Positions 18,916 to 26,684 of a stretch of DNA of 64,000 nucleotides are shown here, one piece after another. Source of the stretch: CAIYYX01 sp035530135 (GTDB lineage Bacteria > Pseudomonadota > Gammaproteobacteria > Burkholderiales > Rhodocyclaceae); the NCBI GenBank assembly GCA_035530135.1, contig DATKVJ010000088.1, forward strand, positions 36,927-100,926. Reading direction: 5' to 3'. Each line of letters begins with the position of its first letter. Position 1 is the first letter of the stretch. A program made the translations under genes and the position numbers. The notes below the pieces were generated by a model. That model was not told where the DNA came from. It did not search any database and worked only from the letters and a program-made list of their open reading frames with translations.

Positions 18916-19299
18916 ATGGCCGAGAGCAAAAAATACGAGATAGGGGTCGATGTCGCCACGCAATACCTGGCCGACCAGTCCGACCCGACCGCCGGGCGCT
19001 ACGTCTTTGCCTATACGATAGGCATCAGCAACACCGGCACCGTCGCGGCCCAGCTGATCAGCCGGCACTGGGTGATCACCGACGCCGAAGGCGGCGTCCA
19101 GGAAGTGCGCGGCTTGGGCGTGGTCGGCCATCAACCGCTCCTGGCACCCGGACAGCGCTTCGAATATACCAGCGGCTGCGCCCTGACCACGCCGGTGGGC
19201 ACGATGAAGGGCAGCTACCAGATGGTGGCGGACGACGGCCTGCCCTTCGATGCGCCGATCGCCGAATTCGTGCTCTCGATGCCCAGGGTGCTGCACTAA
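18916..19299 (+). CDS. apaG: ApaG protein
   Basis: 127 residues of the ApaG/DUF525 family, a fibronectin-like beta-sandwich. The conserved core reads YVFAYTIGISNTGTVAAQL, ISRHWVITDAEGGVQEVRG and GVVGHQPLLAPGQRFEYTSG, and it ends DAPIAEFVLSMPRVLH. The cellular role is not settled; links to cobalt/magnesium sensitivity are reported in enterobacteria. ATG 18916 gives the usual MAESKKYEI start; an ATG at 18886 would add 10 non-conserved residues. It is divergent from rpe. Confidence 0.92.
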   Translation: MAESKKYEIGVDVATQYLADQSDPTAGRYVFAYTIGISNTGTVAAQLISRHWVITDAEGGVQEVRGLGVVGHQPLLAPGQRFEYTSGCALTTPVGTMKGSYQMVADDGLPFDAPIAEFVLSMPRVLH

Positions 19300-19314
19300 C
19301 ATCGAGTAGGCAGA

Positions 19315-19385
19315 ATTTCGTCATTGCGATTGCCGCGGCCCCGTGGGCCTCTCCATGAACCCTCCATCAACCCGGTCATTGCGAG
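19315..19385 (+). repeat. Dispersed 71-bp repeat, copy A
   Basis: This block resembles 20073-20143, with the same length and about 80% identity by eye. It begins near TTCGTCA and ends GTCATTGCGAG. GTCATTGCGAG is typical of intergenic REP-like repeats in many proteobacteria. Just beyond it, at 19400-19440, is a GC-rich palindromic stretch. Copies A and B bracket the methyltransferase gene. Confidence 0.7.
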
Positions 19386-19466
19386 CGCAGCGTGGCAATC
19401 CGACTGCCGCGGCCTGCGGCCGCGCAGTGACGACCGGAGGAAGTCCCTGCGGGACAGGCCGCATCC

Positions 19467-20063
19467 ATGTCCCTGAAGCATAGCTATACGCTGATCGCGC
19501 CCATCTACGACGCCCTGCTCGCCGGCGCGACGCGCTCGCCGCGGCGGAAGAGCCTGGCGCCGCTGGCCCCGCACGCGCCGCTGCAGGTGCTGATCAACGG
19601 CGTCGGCACCGGCCTCGACCTGCCCCACCTGCCGCGACAGCACCGCTATGTAGGCCTCGATCTGACCGCGGCCATGCTGCGCCGCGCGGTCGGACGCGAG
19701 GCGGGCCTGCATTTCCACCCGGTACGGGGCGACGCGCAGCGGCTGCCCTTCGCCGACGCGAGCTTCGACGCGGCGGTGCTGCACCTGATCCTGGCGGTTG
19801 TGCCGGAACCCGCGCGCTGCCTGGCGGAGACGGCGCGCGTGGTGAAGCGCGGCGGAGCTATCCTGGTGTTCGACAAATTCCTGCGCCACGGCGAGCGCGG
19901 CTGGTGGAAGCGGGCGCTCAACCCGCTCACGCGCCGGGTCGCGACCCGTCTCGACGTGGTGTTCGAGGAAGTGCTGGCGGCTACGGACTCGCTGGCGCGC
20001 CTGCGCGACGAGCCGGCGCTGGCGGGCGGCTGGTTCCGGCTGATCGAATTGCGCAAGAACTAA
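19467..20063 (+). CDS. SAM-dependent class I methyltransferase
   Basis: 198 residues. The SAM-binding motif I is present in changed form (VLINGVGTGLDLPHLP). The motif II acid is in YVGLDLTAAMLRRA, and motif IV is RLPFADASFDAAVLHLILAVV. The pattern is closest to ubiE/phospholipid N-methyltransferase-type enzymes (IYDALLAGATRSPRR at the N-terminus), but the substrate cannot be read. It stands alone between two 71-bp repeats, next to the integrated element. Confidence 0.75.
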   Translation: MSLKHSYTLIAPIYDALLAGATRSPRRKSLAPLAPHAPLQVLINGVGTGLDLPHLPRQHRYVGLDLTAAMLRRAVGREAGLHFHPVRGDAQRLPFADASFDAAVLHLILAVVPEPARCLAETARVVKRGGAILVFDKFLRHGERGWWKRALNPLTRRVATRLDVVFEEVLAATDSLARLRDEPALAGGWFRLIELRKN

Positions 20064-20072
20064 CCACCGATA

Positions 20073-20143
20073 AGTTCGTCAGCGCGATTGCCACGGCCCC
20101 GGCGGCCTTTCCATGAACCCACCGCCAAGCCCGTCATTGCGAG
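20073..20143 (+). repeat. Dispersed 71-bp repeat, copy B
   Basis: Second copy of the block at 19315-19385, same orientation, ending in GTCATTGCGAG. It starts 10 bases after the methyltransferase stop. The rest of the interval to the left attachment repeat (20144-20231) shows no gene. Confidence 0.7.
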
Positions 20144-20231
20144 GCCCGCTGGGCCGCGGCGCTCCGGTAATCGGCGTTAGGACGCGGTATCCCGCATGGT
20201 TGAGCGGTTCCGAAAATTTACATGGCTGGTG

Positions 20232-20253
20232 ATACCCGCTTTTGTACCCGCTT
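20232..20253 (+). repeat. Left attachment repeat of the element
   Basis: 22 bp identical to 29280-29301. It contains TACCCGCTTTTG followed directly by TACCCGCTT, so the site itself is two tandem copies of a 9-base core. No tRNA or tmRNA end is recognisable here; the site is intergenic between the methyltransferase and argJ. Confidence 0.85.
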
Positions 20254-20331
20254 TCCCGTTTCCTGCCTCATCGTAGCTTTGCCTTTCGATGCAATGTCAC
20301 GGCGCGTTGCTCTGCGCCGTCCTGGCCTCGC

Positions 20332-21405
20332 TTATCCACCATACCCCGCGAAGTCAGGCAAATCAGCAAGCCCAGGCATCAACAGCACGGGCTCCGGCTG
20401 GAAAGCAGCGGGCGGCATAATCACAAGATCGGCTGTGGTTCCGTTCCCATCGAGACGATATGTGACCTCACTGATGAGCCAGCTTGTTTGCTGTAGCTTG
20501 AGGCTTGGCAATGAGAGCGGAACCAAAGTATTAGGCGCCCATAGTTTCCCGCTGGCATCGCGCCAACTGTCGGTCGTGAGGTGCAATTGATTCGATCGCC
20601 CGATTCGGCGAGCCGCCTCCCAGTGCGCTCGCAGAACGCAGACATCACCGCCACTATCGCCATACTCAGCGATGATGTCCATCTGGCGATGGCGTTTGAC
20701 TCCCCGATCTGTTGCACTCCCAATTAGGTCGCCGCCATCGCCTACATCGCCCAAAACAGCCATAGACTGAAGAAACGCATCATATTTTGAGTAGCGCTGA
20801 TCCATTGAATAATTAATATCCGCCTGCTGGATATTTTGGCCTTCGACAAAGCCGCTCGCTGCGAACACTGTTCCCACCCGTGTCAAGAATAAGTTGCCGT
20901 CCGGCAGCTCGTAAGCCAGCAGCCCACGAAATCGGCAGATTCGCTCAATGACTTCATAGGGGGTCTCGCCTCGAATTAGATTGAGCTGCGGAATCGTCGG
21001 ACCCACATCGACCACCGTGGCGCTCACCGCGATTCCATAGGGCTTTGCGAGGTTCTGCGCGATCTGGAGCGCCGATGAGCCGCTGATCTGCCCATTCGGC
21101 CACTCGGCAGAACAGTCGACGAGGTCTTGGCACTTGCCGCGACCCCTCACCCCGATCATATGCGACGTCGGGGTAATGCTCGGGTGGAATTGATCCACAT
21201 AGCCAGTTATCACCAGGTCGCCACCGATCGAGACCACGCAAGGGTCCCCCGGTTGCACAACGAGTGCCGATGCTTCGCCCGGAAATCGCTCGGTCAGCGA
21301 CAGATCAAAGTCGGATGGGCAGCGCTCGATCCCGCGCGTTACGCGGATCGAGTCCCAGCCGGAAATGGACCGGCCGCCGATGGTCAGAGTAAGGTCGTCG
21401 CTCAT
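20332..21405 (-). CDS. Mu gpP-like phage baseplate hub protein
   Basis: 357 residues, close to the length of Mu gp44 (gpP). It follows that family throughout: LTIGGRSISGWDSIRVTRGI at the start, DFDLSLTERFPG, VITGYVDQFHPSITPTSHMI, GRGKCQDLVDCSAEW, and the end LWAPNTLVPLSLPSLKL with DLVIMPPAAF. In contractile-tail phages this trimer forms the central hub that joins tail tube and spike. It is the last gene before the left attachment repeat. Its start overlaps the preceding gene by 4 bases. No other tail gene is present, so its role in this element is unknown. Confidence 0.85.
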   Translation of the reverse strand: MSDDLTLTIGGRSISGWDSIRVTRGIERCPSDFDLSLTERFPGEASALVVQPGDPCVVSIGGDLVITGYVDQFHPSITPTSHMIGVRGRGKCQDLVDCSAEWPNGQISGSSALQIAQNLAKPYGIAVSATVVDVGPTIPQLNLIRGETPYEVIERICRFRGLLAYELPDGNLFLTRVGTVFAASGFVEGQNIQQADINYSMDQRYSKYDAFLQSMAVLGDVGDGGDLIGSATDRGVKRHRQMDIIAEYGDSGGDVCVLRAHWEAARRIGRSNQLHLTTDSWRDASGKLWAPNTLVPLSLPSLKLQQTSWLISEVTYRLDGNGTTADLVIMPPAAFQPEPVLLMPGLADLPDFAGYGG

Positions 21406-22475
21406 ACCCGCCCCCGCTCGGTCAATTCATTTGCCTCATCGATCAGACTCTTCCGGGAGAAGTCTCTGCCGTCTGAGGCCTCACCAGGCAGCAAGTTCCC
21501 ATTGTGATTCGTCCCTCTCGCCGCCGATCGGCTCGATGCATGCACGCCGGCCGGATCGGGAGACCACTGAGCGCCCGTAGTAACCTGGTGATCGACCACC
21601 CCCAGCGCCTCCGCCATCGGCATATTGGCGAAGTCTGCACCGGCTACACCTGCGGCCGAATTTCCTTCAAGTGCTCGCTGCGCACGCATAGCATTCGGCT
21701 GCTGCACCGGCAGCGCCGGCCCCGTACGGATTTCATACCCGTGGTCGGTTGCCGGCGGGATCGGGCGCTCGGCGTGCTTGGACAGCTGAAGCATGGCATT
21801 CTTGACCGGCAGCAGCGCATCGTGGAGCGCTTTGGCCGCGGGGTCGTTCCGCCAGGTCTGCAACTGGTCCTCAACTTTACCGTCGACAAACATCCGGTAG
21901 GTTTGGAGAAAGGGATGCTGCCAGCTTGCTGGATTCGGTATCATCACGTCGCCCAGCGCCCGACCGAGTTCACGGTCAGGCAGCGTATTGTTCAGAGCGT
22001 GAGCCCGCAGCAGCACGGCCAGCAGCGGTTTTGCAGCTTCGGCAATCTCGGCGGAAATGGTCTGCACAAGATCGGTCGTGAGGTTGTTGGCAGCATCGCG
22101 CAGCGCATCCCGCGCCTGCGAAACGTCCAGGTCACTCTCCAGCGCCTTCGCTTTGAGCGCTTTGCCGATTCGCTCCAGCCGACCGACGCGTTGCCGCTTC
22201 TCTTCCGCGACTTCGCCGAACTTGATCGCCTCACGTTCCAGCTTTTTCGCCGCCGGCTCATCATCGGCGAGGGCCATCGTAGCTTCGGCTTTCGCCAGGA
22301 CGTCGGCCGCAACCTCGAATTCGGCGCGGGCGGTTTCGATGTCCTTAATGTTCCTGGTGATGGCATCGGCGATCTTTGGACCGGCACCCAGGGCAGCTTC
22401 AGCCGCTGCCATGGCCGCGATAACGTCGGTGGGAAGCGCCAGAGTGTGTAAAGTGGTTTTGTATTTCGTGGTCAT
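21402..22475 (-). CDS. Unknown coiled-coil protein of the element
   Basis: 357 residues, not recognised. Residues 25-150 are strongly charged and helical with coiled-coil character (ARAEFEVAADVLAKAEATM, KKLEREAIKFGEVAEEKRQR). Residues 150-240 look globular. The C-terminal third is low-complexity, rich in Ala, Gly, Asn and Ser, and ends SRKSLIDEANELTERGRV. It overlaps the zinc-ribbon gene upstream and the baseplate hub downstream by 4 bases each. Possible roles are scaffold, capsid-remodelling or tail-associated protein, but none is shown by sequence. The change in composition near residue 245 could mark a fusion. Confidence 0.6.
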   Translation of the reverse strand: MTTKYKTTLHTLALPTDVIAAMAAAEAALGAGPKIADAITRNIKDIETARAEFEVAADVLAKAEATMALADDEPAAKKLEREAIKFGEVAEEKRQRVGRLERIGKALKAKALESDLDVSQARDALRDAANNLTTDLVQTISAEIAEAAKPLLAVLLRAHALNNTLPDRELGRALGDVMIPNPASWQHPFLQTYRMFVDGKVEDQLQTWRNDPAAKALHDALLPVKNAMLQLSKHAERPIPPATDHGYEIRTGPALPVQQPNAMRAQRALEGNSAAGVAGADFANMPMAEALGVVDHQVTTGAQWSPDPAGVHASSRSAARGTNHNGNLLPGEASDGRDFSRKSLIDEANELTERGRV

Positions 22476-22717
22476 GATGAAAACTCCATGTTGTGGCCCG
22501 TGGGCCGTGATTGCGGCGATGCCGCGAGAAGTGGCCGAAGACGCTCGCGGTTGCGGGCGAATAAGACCGATTTGGTTGATACGAACTCAAAGCCGCAGAC
22601 TGCAATGATCTGCAGTGCAATGTCTGTGCAGTGATGGCAGACGCCTCTCTTTGCCTGACCGGAGGGTATGAAGCGATCGCCGCAGCATTCGCAGTAGCGG
22701 GCGGGTGTCTTGGTCAT
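22472..22717 (-). CDS. Small zinc-ribbon protein
   Basis: 81 residues with paired cysteines CECC and CHHC in the first 30 residues (RYCECCGDRFIPSG, GVCHHC), typical of a single zinc ribbon. The rest is a short helical tail. The function is unknown. It overlaps both neighbours by 4 bases, between the small terminase and the coiled-coil gene, so it is very probably translated. Phage zinc ribbons of this kind often bind nucleic acid, but that is not evident here. Confidence 0.6.
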   Translation of the reverse strand: MTKTPARYCECCGDRFIPSGQAKRGVCHHCTDIALQIIAVCGFEFVSTKSVLFARNRERLRPLLAASPQSRPTGHNMEFSS

Positions 22718-23307
22718 TGCGATTGCTCCGAGACCTTACGCAGATCGTCGGCCGACATCTTCGCGGCATCGGCGAAGACCTGGCGCAATGCATCGCGCAT
22801 CCTGACCTCGATACCGAAGGCATCGCCCGCCATCCCCGCGAATACCGGAGCCAACTGCGTGGGCAGGCCAAGCACCGTATCGCGCAGCATCCGGCCGGCA
22901 GTAAATGCCATCGCCTCGACGCGCTGCCTATCCACCAGGTTGCCGCACGTCTTGGCTAGCTCGATTTCGGCTAGCTCCGCGAGCGCGCCCTCGCGCCGCG
23001 TCTTGTTGTCCCAATACTTCGGGGCGGTGCAGACGTCTGCAAACAGCGCGCGCTCATCATCCGAAGCGGCATCGGGCCTGACGTGGGCGGCGACATGCTT
23101 CTCGACGCGGGCTGCGGCGTGGTGTTGCCGCATGTACTCCTTGCCAGGATCTCCAGTGCGCCGAAGTGCGGCCAATGTCATGTCGACATCGATCAGCTTC
23201 TGATCCGAACTCAGCACCAGGCGACCTTGATGTCCAAGCTTTGTAACGTAGCTGGCGCTCCACCCCTGTTGAGCTGCAAAGGCTGACCGCTTCAGAAATT
23301 CACCCAT
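22714..23307 (-). CDS. Phage terminase small subunit-like protein
   Basis: 197 residues resembling Nu1/DUF1441 DNA-packaging proteins. An N-terminal winged-helix motif (KRSAFAAQQGWSASYVTKLG, then GRLVL and IDVDMTLAALRRTGDPG) is followed by a helical oligomerisation region (EGALAELAEIELAKTCGNLV, RVEAMAFTAGRMLRDTVLGLP). Small terminases select the DNA to package. The element has no large terminase, as in islands that redirect a helper phage's motor. GAAAGG lies before the ATG. Confidence 0.75.
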   Translation of the reverse strand: MGEFLKRSAFAAQQGWSASYVTKLGHQGRLVLSSDQKLIDVDMTLAALRRTGDPGKEYMRQHHAAARVEKHVAAHVRPDAASDDERALFADVCTAPKYWDNKTRREGALAELAEIELAKTCGNLVDRQRVEAMAFTAGRMLRDTVLGLPTQLAPVFAGMAGDAFGIEVRMRDALRQVFADAAKMSADDLRKVSEQSQ

Positions 23308-23612
23308 GGTTTAACCTTTCACCCATTTTTAACCTCGCCAGAAATCCAACCGCTAGAAAATGATCGAGGCGCGCAATGCCCGCATCTTGAAACGACCCAG
23401 GAAGGACCCGCCGCAAACCGTCTGCCACTGGTGGCGCCAGAGCCACAGCCCCACCACCTATCGAAAAAGTCGAATAACTCGAATAACCCGGTGATTCGAC
23501 TTTTTCGACTTTTTCGATCCTCGACAGGGTTACGGGCGCAAGCGTCTGATATAAGAAAGAAAAGAATTCTCTAGATGATTCTTTGGCGAATAACTCGATC
23601 ATGTCGAAGATC
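23308..23612. other. Gene-free 305-bp gap of the element, possible replication origin
   Basis: No convincing gene is seen here: a 133-codon minus-strand frame exists but has no ribosome site or recognisable sequence. The gap is AT-rich compared with its surroundings. It carries a 15-bp inverted repeat (separate entry) and repeated short blocks, CGAATAACTCGAATAAC at 23471-23487 and GCGAATAACTCGATC near 23587-23601. It follows the primase and DUF3987 genes, a plausible place for an origin of a satellite replicon. Confidence 0.4.
23461..23508. repeat. Perfect 15-bp inverted repeat with 18-base spacer
   Basis: TCGAAAAAGTCGAAT at 23461-23475 is the exact reverse complement of 23494-23508, and TTTTTCGA recurs directly after it (to 23516). 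Iterated TCGA and GAATAAC blocks surround it. It lies 105 bases after the DUF3987 stop. It could be an origin palindrome or initiator site, or a terminator, although the 18-base loop makes a classical terminator less likely. Confidence 0.7.
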
Positions 23613-25190
23613 TCATGACGTAAGGCACCTCGGATTGATGCGATACCAGATAGAGGGCGGTGCGCCCTTGTTCGGTTCTTTGAACTCTCGCAATACATCA
23701 CGCTCGATCAGGCGTTGTGCAGCAGCCGTCAGCCTGGCGACGTTGCGGAACCGTCCCTCCATAGCCTTCTGACAGGTCGAACGTCTGAACGATGACAAAC
23801 CACCGGCACGCGCCCAGCGCAGCATGGCCATGGCGTCGGCGTCTGCGACATCGGCGCCGAGTAGGCCAAAGGCTTCCTGTGCATGCGGAATCAGTAGCTG
23901 GGCGATCTGAACCGCTCTAGTCACTGCCGCTTGGCTGATACTCCCGGCATCAAGTCCGCCTTCGGCTAGCTCGATAAGGCCGGCTATGCGCGCTGCCGCG
24001 CCTGGTAGTTTGCTGCTCCAGTCGCTGACGCTCTCCAGCTTCCCGCCTTCGCCCTGGTGGCGCTCGATCTCCTCGGCGAAGTCAAGCCAGCACTCCCGCG
24101 CGGGATCGGTGAAAGGCAGCACGCGCGACTTGCCGGGCAACAGCGGCCGGCCTTCAAGCAAGCGTCGCAACCCGGCCTCATAGGCATCGAGCACGGCCTC
24201 AGGGATCGGCGCGCGCCGGCGCACGTCGCGCCGCCCGACGTTGCTCTCGGGCATGGCGTAGAGAAAGCGGGCCAGCAGCCCGGAATCGCGGAAGCGTCGG
24301 CCGCTCGCTACGTCCGCCATGATGCCCGGCTGCAGGGCCAGGCCGAAGCTCAGCGCCGGCCGTTCCAGGTAGGCTTCGCGATCCGCTCTATCGACGCGCA
24401 CCGGACTGCCGGCATGGGCCTGCAGGAACACGTCCAAAGAGGCTTTGCCGCCGCTATACAGTCCCGCCATGACGAGAAAGATGCCCGCCTCATCTGTCAG
24501 CACCGCCATGCGCTCGCCGTGCTTCACCAGGAGCGCCTGCAGCGTTTCTGCCGTTACGTCGCCGGTAAAGAGTTTGGGTGCATAGATGTCCTCGGGCATC
24601 TCCTCTTTCTCGCGCTGGATTTCCGCGCTCAACTTCCGGCGCGCCGCCTCGCTCTCGGCGTTCGCTGCATCACGCGTCAGCTTGTCGATACGGCGCAAGG
24701 CCACCGCACGGGCTGAGGAGATTCGCGCAATCTCGGAGCGCAACCGATCGCGCTCCAACTTCTCCCAGCGCATAAGGGGCGCCCCCAGGGCATTGATGAC
24801 GGCCGTCTTGCGCGCCCCGCTCGGCATCGCGGTCAGCGTCCAAAGAGCCAGCGGCTCGGTGTATTCGTCGCCGTCGCCATACGGCTGCACCTCGAAGCGG
24901 CGCTGCAGCACTGTAGCCAGGACCGACAGCGCCAGCATGGTAGCCATGGCCACCGGCGTTTGGGTGCTATCCGCCACCGCCGCCGCCATGTCGCCCGCCC
25001 AGCTCGGCAACAAGCTGCAGGGGATGTCAGGCACGCGCATCGTGCCCGGCAGCATGGGGTCGGGCCAGTTCGTATCAGGCTGCGCCGGTGCCTCGCCCCC
25101 AATAACCGGCTGCGCCTTCTCGATGACAGCGCGCACCGCGCTCTTACCCTTGCTTTGGTACAGATCGTTCATGTCAGTAAGACCGCTCAC
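23613..25190 (-). CDS. DUF3987/YfjI-family protein (helicase-like, replication)
   Basis: 525 residues of the DUF3987 family found in prophages and islands. A degenerate P-loop (TAMPSGARKTAVINALGAPL, near residue 120), a charged coiled stretch (residues 140-200), and the family segments TGDVTAETLQALLVKHGERM, DEAGIFLVMAGLYSGGKA and SFGLALQPGIMADV are visible. The start is GTG, overlapping the TOPRIM primase gene as GTGA. The pairing of a TOPRIM primase with this protein resembles a split primase-helicase, so a role in element replication is inferred. Confidence 0.75.
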   Translation of the reverse strand: MSGLTDMNDLYQSKGKSAVRAVIEKAQPVIGGEAPAQPDTNWPDPMLPGTMRVPDIPCSLLPSWAGDMAAAVADSTQTPVAMATMLALSVLATVLQRRFEVQPYGDGDEYTEPLALWTLTAMPSGARKTAVINALGAPLMRWEKLERDRLRSEIARISSARAVALRRIDKLTRDAANAESEAARRKLSAEIQREKEEMPEDIYAPKLFTGDVTAETLQALLVKHGERMAVLTDEAGIFLVMAGLYSGGKASLDVFLQAHAGSPVRVDRADREAYLERPALSFGLALQPGIMADVASGRRFRDSGLLARFLYAMPESNVGRRDVRRRAPIPEAVLDAYEAGLRRLLEGRPLLPGKSRVLPFTDPARECWLDFAEEIERHQGEGGKLESVSDWSSKLPGAAARIAGLIELAEGGLDAGSISQAAVTRAVQIAQLLIPHAQEAFGLLGADVADADAMAMLRWARAGGLSSFRRSTCQKAMEGRFRNVARLTAAAQRLIERDVLREFKEPNKGAPPSIWYRINPRCLTS

Positions 25191-26017
25191 CTGGCGTCCT
25201 TCTCGAAGTTTGGCACGGCCACCAGGCCGCGAACTGCGCGGGCTGCTTCGATTGCTCTGGAGAGCCCTGGATTGCCCGGCGTGGCGATGTCGTTATCAGC
25301 GCAGAGGATCAAGCGAATCTGTGGGAATTTCCGGCGTAAGGCCTGCGCCACTGGCAGCAGGTTGCCGGCGTCGAAAGCGCAGGCCGTGGCATGGCCGGTG
25401 GCCTCGAAGACGCTTGCCGCCGTGGCATAGCCTTCGACTACGCACAAAGCGTCGCGAACCGTCCCGATCGCGAGGTAACCGCCGCGCTTGCGGCCACCCG
25501 TCAGGAAGCGTTTGTCGCCGTCCTCACTGACAAACTGCAAGGTCCACAACACGCCGTCCGCATCGCGCACCGGTATCACCAGTTGGCTGCGCAGCAAGCG
25601 AAGGCCATAGGCATTGACCCCCTTGCGCTGCAGATAGGCATGCGCGTTCGTCGCCGGCTTGGCCGCCTTCCACAACTTCGCCGCGCGGCGTGCCGCTTCT
25701 GCCTGGCGCAATCGTTCGTCTGCCTCTTTCGCCTGGCGCGCAGCGTCCAAGCGCCGCCGCCATTCGGCCCGTTCGCTTGCGCTCAGCTCGCGCGAGGCCT
25801 CGGCGCGCCAGTCCTGCCAGCCCAGGCCGTCGCGAAAATTTTGAAAGCCACCAGCGACGAGGCCATCGAGATGCAGCAAGTAGGAGCCATCCTTGCGGCC
25901 GCCCTTGCCGCCTTCCACGGCGCAGCGATGCAAACATCCGTCCGCCAGCACGCCGTCATCAATGCGTAGCCCGCGATTGGCCGCGGCAGAGCGAAACTTC
26001 TCCAGGGAATCGCTCAC
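25187..26017 (-). CDS. TOPRIM-domain phage primase
   Basis: 276 residues from the GTG at 26017. The C-terminal TOPRIM domain shows the glutamate motif LCVVEGYATAASVFEATGHA and the DxD-type motif LILCADNDIATPGN. The middle carries HAYLQRKGVNAYGLRLL and LVIPVRDADGVLWTLQFV, typical of P4-alpha/bacteriophage primases. The residues before the GTG read out of frame with the neighbour and are not conserved. It overlaps the zinc-finger gene upstream and the DUF3987 gene downstream by 4 bases each (GTGA in both cases). It probably primes replication of the element. Confidence 0.8.
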   Translation of the reverse strand: MSDSLEKFRSAAANRGLRIDDGVLADGCLHRCAVEGGKGGRKDGSYLLHLDGLVAGGFQNFRDGLGWQDWRAEASRELSASERAEWRRRLDAARQAKEADERLRQAEAARRAAKLWKAAKPATNAHAYLQRKGVNAYGLRLLRSQLVIPVRDADGVLWTLQFVSEDGDKRFLTGGRKRGGYLAIGTVRDALCVVEGYATAASVFEATGHATACAFDAGNLLPVAQALRRKFPQIRLILCADNDIATPGNPGLSRAIEAARAVRGLVAVPNFEKDAR

Positions 26018-26337
26018 TGCCGCGCCTCCTTGCCGTCCACAAAGGCTTCGATAGCAACCAGCAGCGCTTCGCGCGCGTCCCCGCCACTTCGATGCTTGGC
26101 GACACAGGCACCACACAGGGAATACTGAAGGGCTATTGGGATCAGAGCGTCGGCAGAGAAGAGCCGGATGCATTTGCGCCGTTTCCGCACGGCCGAGAAG
26201 GGCCTGCGGCATCCGGGACAGATCGCATTGGGGCTGCCTACATGGATATAGTCGCGCACCTCAGAGAAGGCCGGCAGAACGTCGCCGACGGCTTTGCCTG
26301 CCGGTAGCTCGATCAGGTTGTGCAGGTACGGTCGCAT
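26014..26337 (-). CDS. Small zinc-finger protein of the element
   Basis: 107 residues, not recognised. Two cysteine pairs (ICPGCRRPF and LCGACVAKH) spaced by 32 residues suggest one zinc site. Start ATG 26337 (MRPYLHNLIELPAGKAVGDV) lies 7 bases after the alpA stop, with GAGG upstream. It overlaps the primase gene. It may be a nucleic-acid-binding accessory of the primase, since some phage primases have their zinc domain on a separate protein; this is inference from position. Confidence 0.6.
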   Translation of the reverse strand: MRPYLHNLIELPAGKAVGDVLPAFSEVRDYIHVGSPNAICPGCRRPFSAVRKRRKCIRLFSADALIPIALQYSLCGACVAKHRSGGDAREALLVAIEAFVDGKEARQ

Positions 26338-26344
26338 CGGTGCC

Positions 26345-26605
26345 TCAACCCTTACGGGCGGCAACCAGACGGTTGACCAGTTCCCTGATGTCGTCGTCGC
26401 CCCTGCCGGCGACACGGGCCGCCACCACCTGCTGATACTCGTGTCGAGGCCAGGCCACGGCGCGGGCGCCGATGCGGATCGGCGGGGGGAACACTCCACG
26501 GGAAACGTCAAGGTAGATTGCGGACCGGCGCTTGCCGGTGGCCGCCTCAACCGCGGGGCGGCGGTCGAGGGTGATGTCGTGCTGGGGATACTTCTGATTC
26601 GCCAT
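26345..26605 (-). CDS. AlpA-family transcriptional regulator
   Basis: 86 residues of the AlpA/MerR-like winged-helix family (prophage CP4-57 regulator type). The family signature is clear: RRPAVEAATGKRRSAIYLDV, then GVFPPPIRIGARAVAWPRHE. AlpA proteins act as activators in P4-like elements and Gram-negative phage-inducible islands. The start ATG at 26605 has AAGGAG 8 bases upstream. A promoter and inverted-repeat operator lie directly before it. It probably controls the replication operon downstream, and possibly integrase. Confidence 0.85.
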   Translation of the reverse strand: MANQKYPQHDITLDRRPAVEAATGKRRSAIYLDVSRGVFPPPIRIGARAVAWPRHEYQQVVAARVAGRGDDDIRELVNRLVAARKG

Positions 26606-26625
26606 GGATTGCTCCTTTAGGAGAC

Positions 26626-26684
26626 GTTCCCGGCCGTTCCGGGAACTCATGGCGCATTATTGGATTTCGACGGAAGCTATGTAA
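26626..26684 (-). promoter_or_regulatory. Promoter and inverted-repeat operator of alpA
   Basis: On the minus strand TTACAT (26684-26679), a 17-base spacer and AATAAT (26661-26656) form a plausible sigma-70 promoter. Just downstream is a perfect inverted repeat, GTTCCCGG (26626-26633) with CCGGGAAC (26639-26646) and a 5-base spacer. The repeat would cover about +3 to +23, the usual place for a repressor operator. It lies 21 bases before the alpA ATG. The binding protein is unknown. Confidence 0.6.

Noticed and set aside
23300..23701. 133-codon minus-strand frame between the DUF3987 and small terminase genes
   Set aside because: No ribosome site or recognisable sequence, and most of it covers the inverted repeat and iterated blocks. 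It is treated as a non-coding gap.
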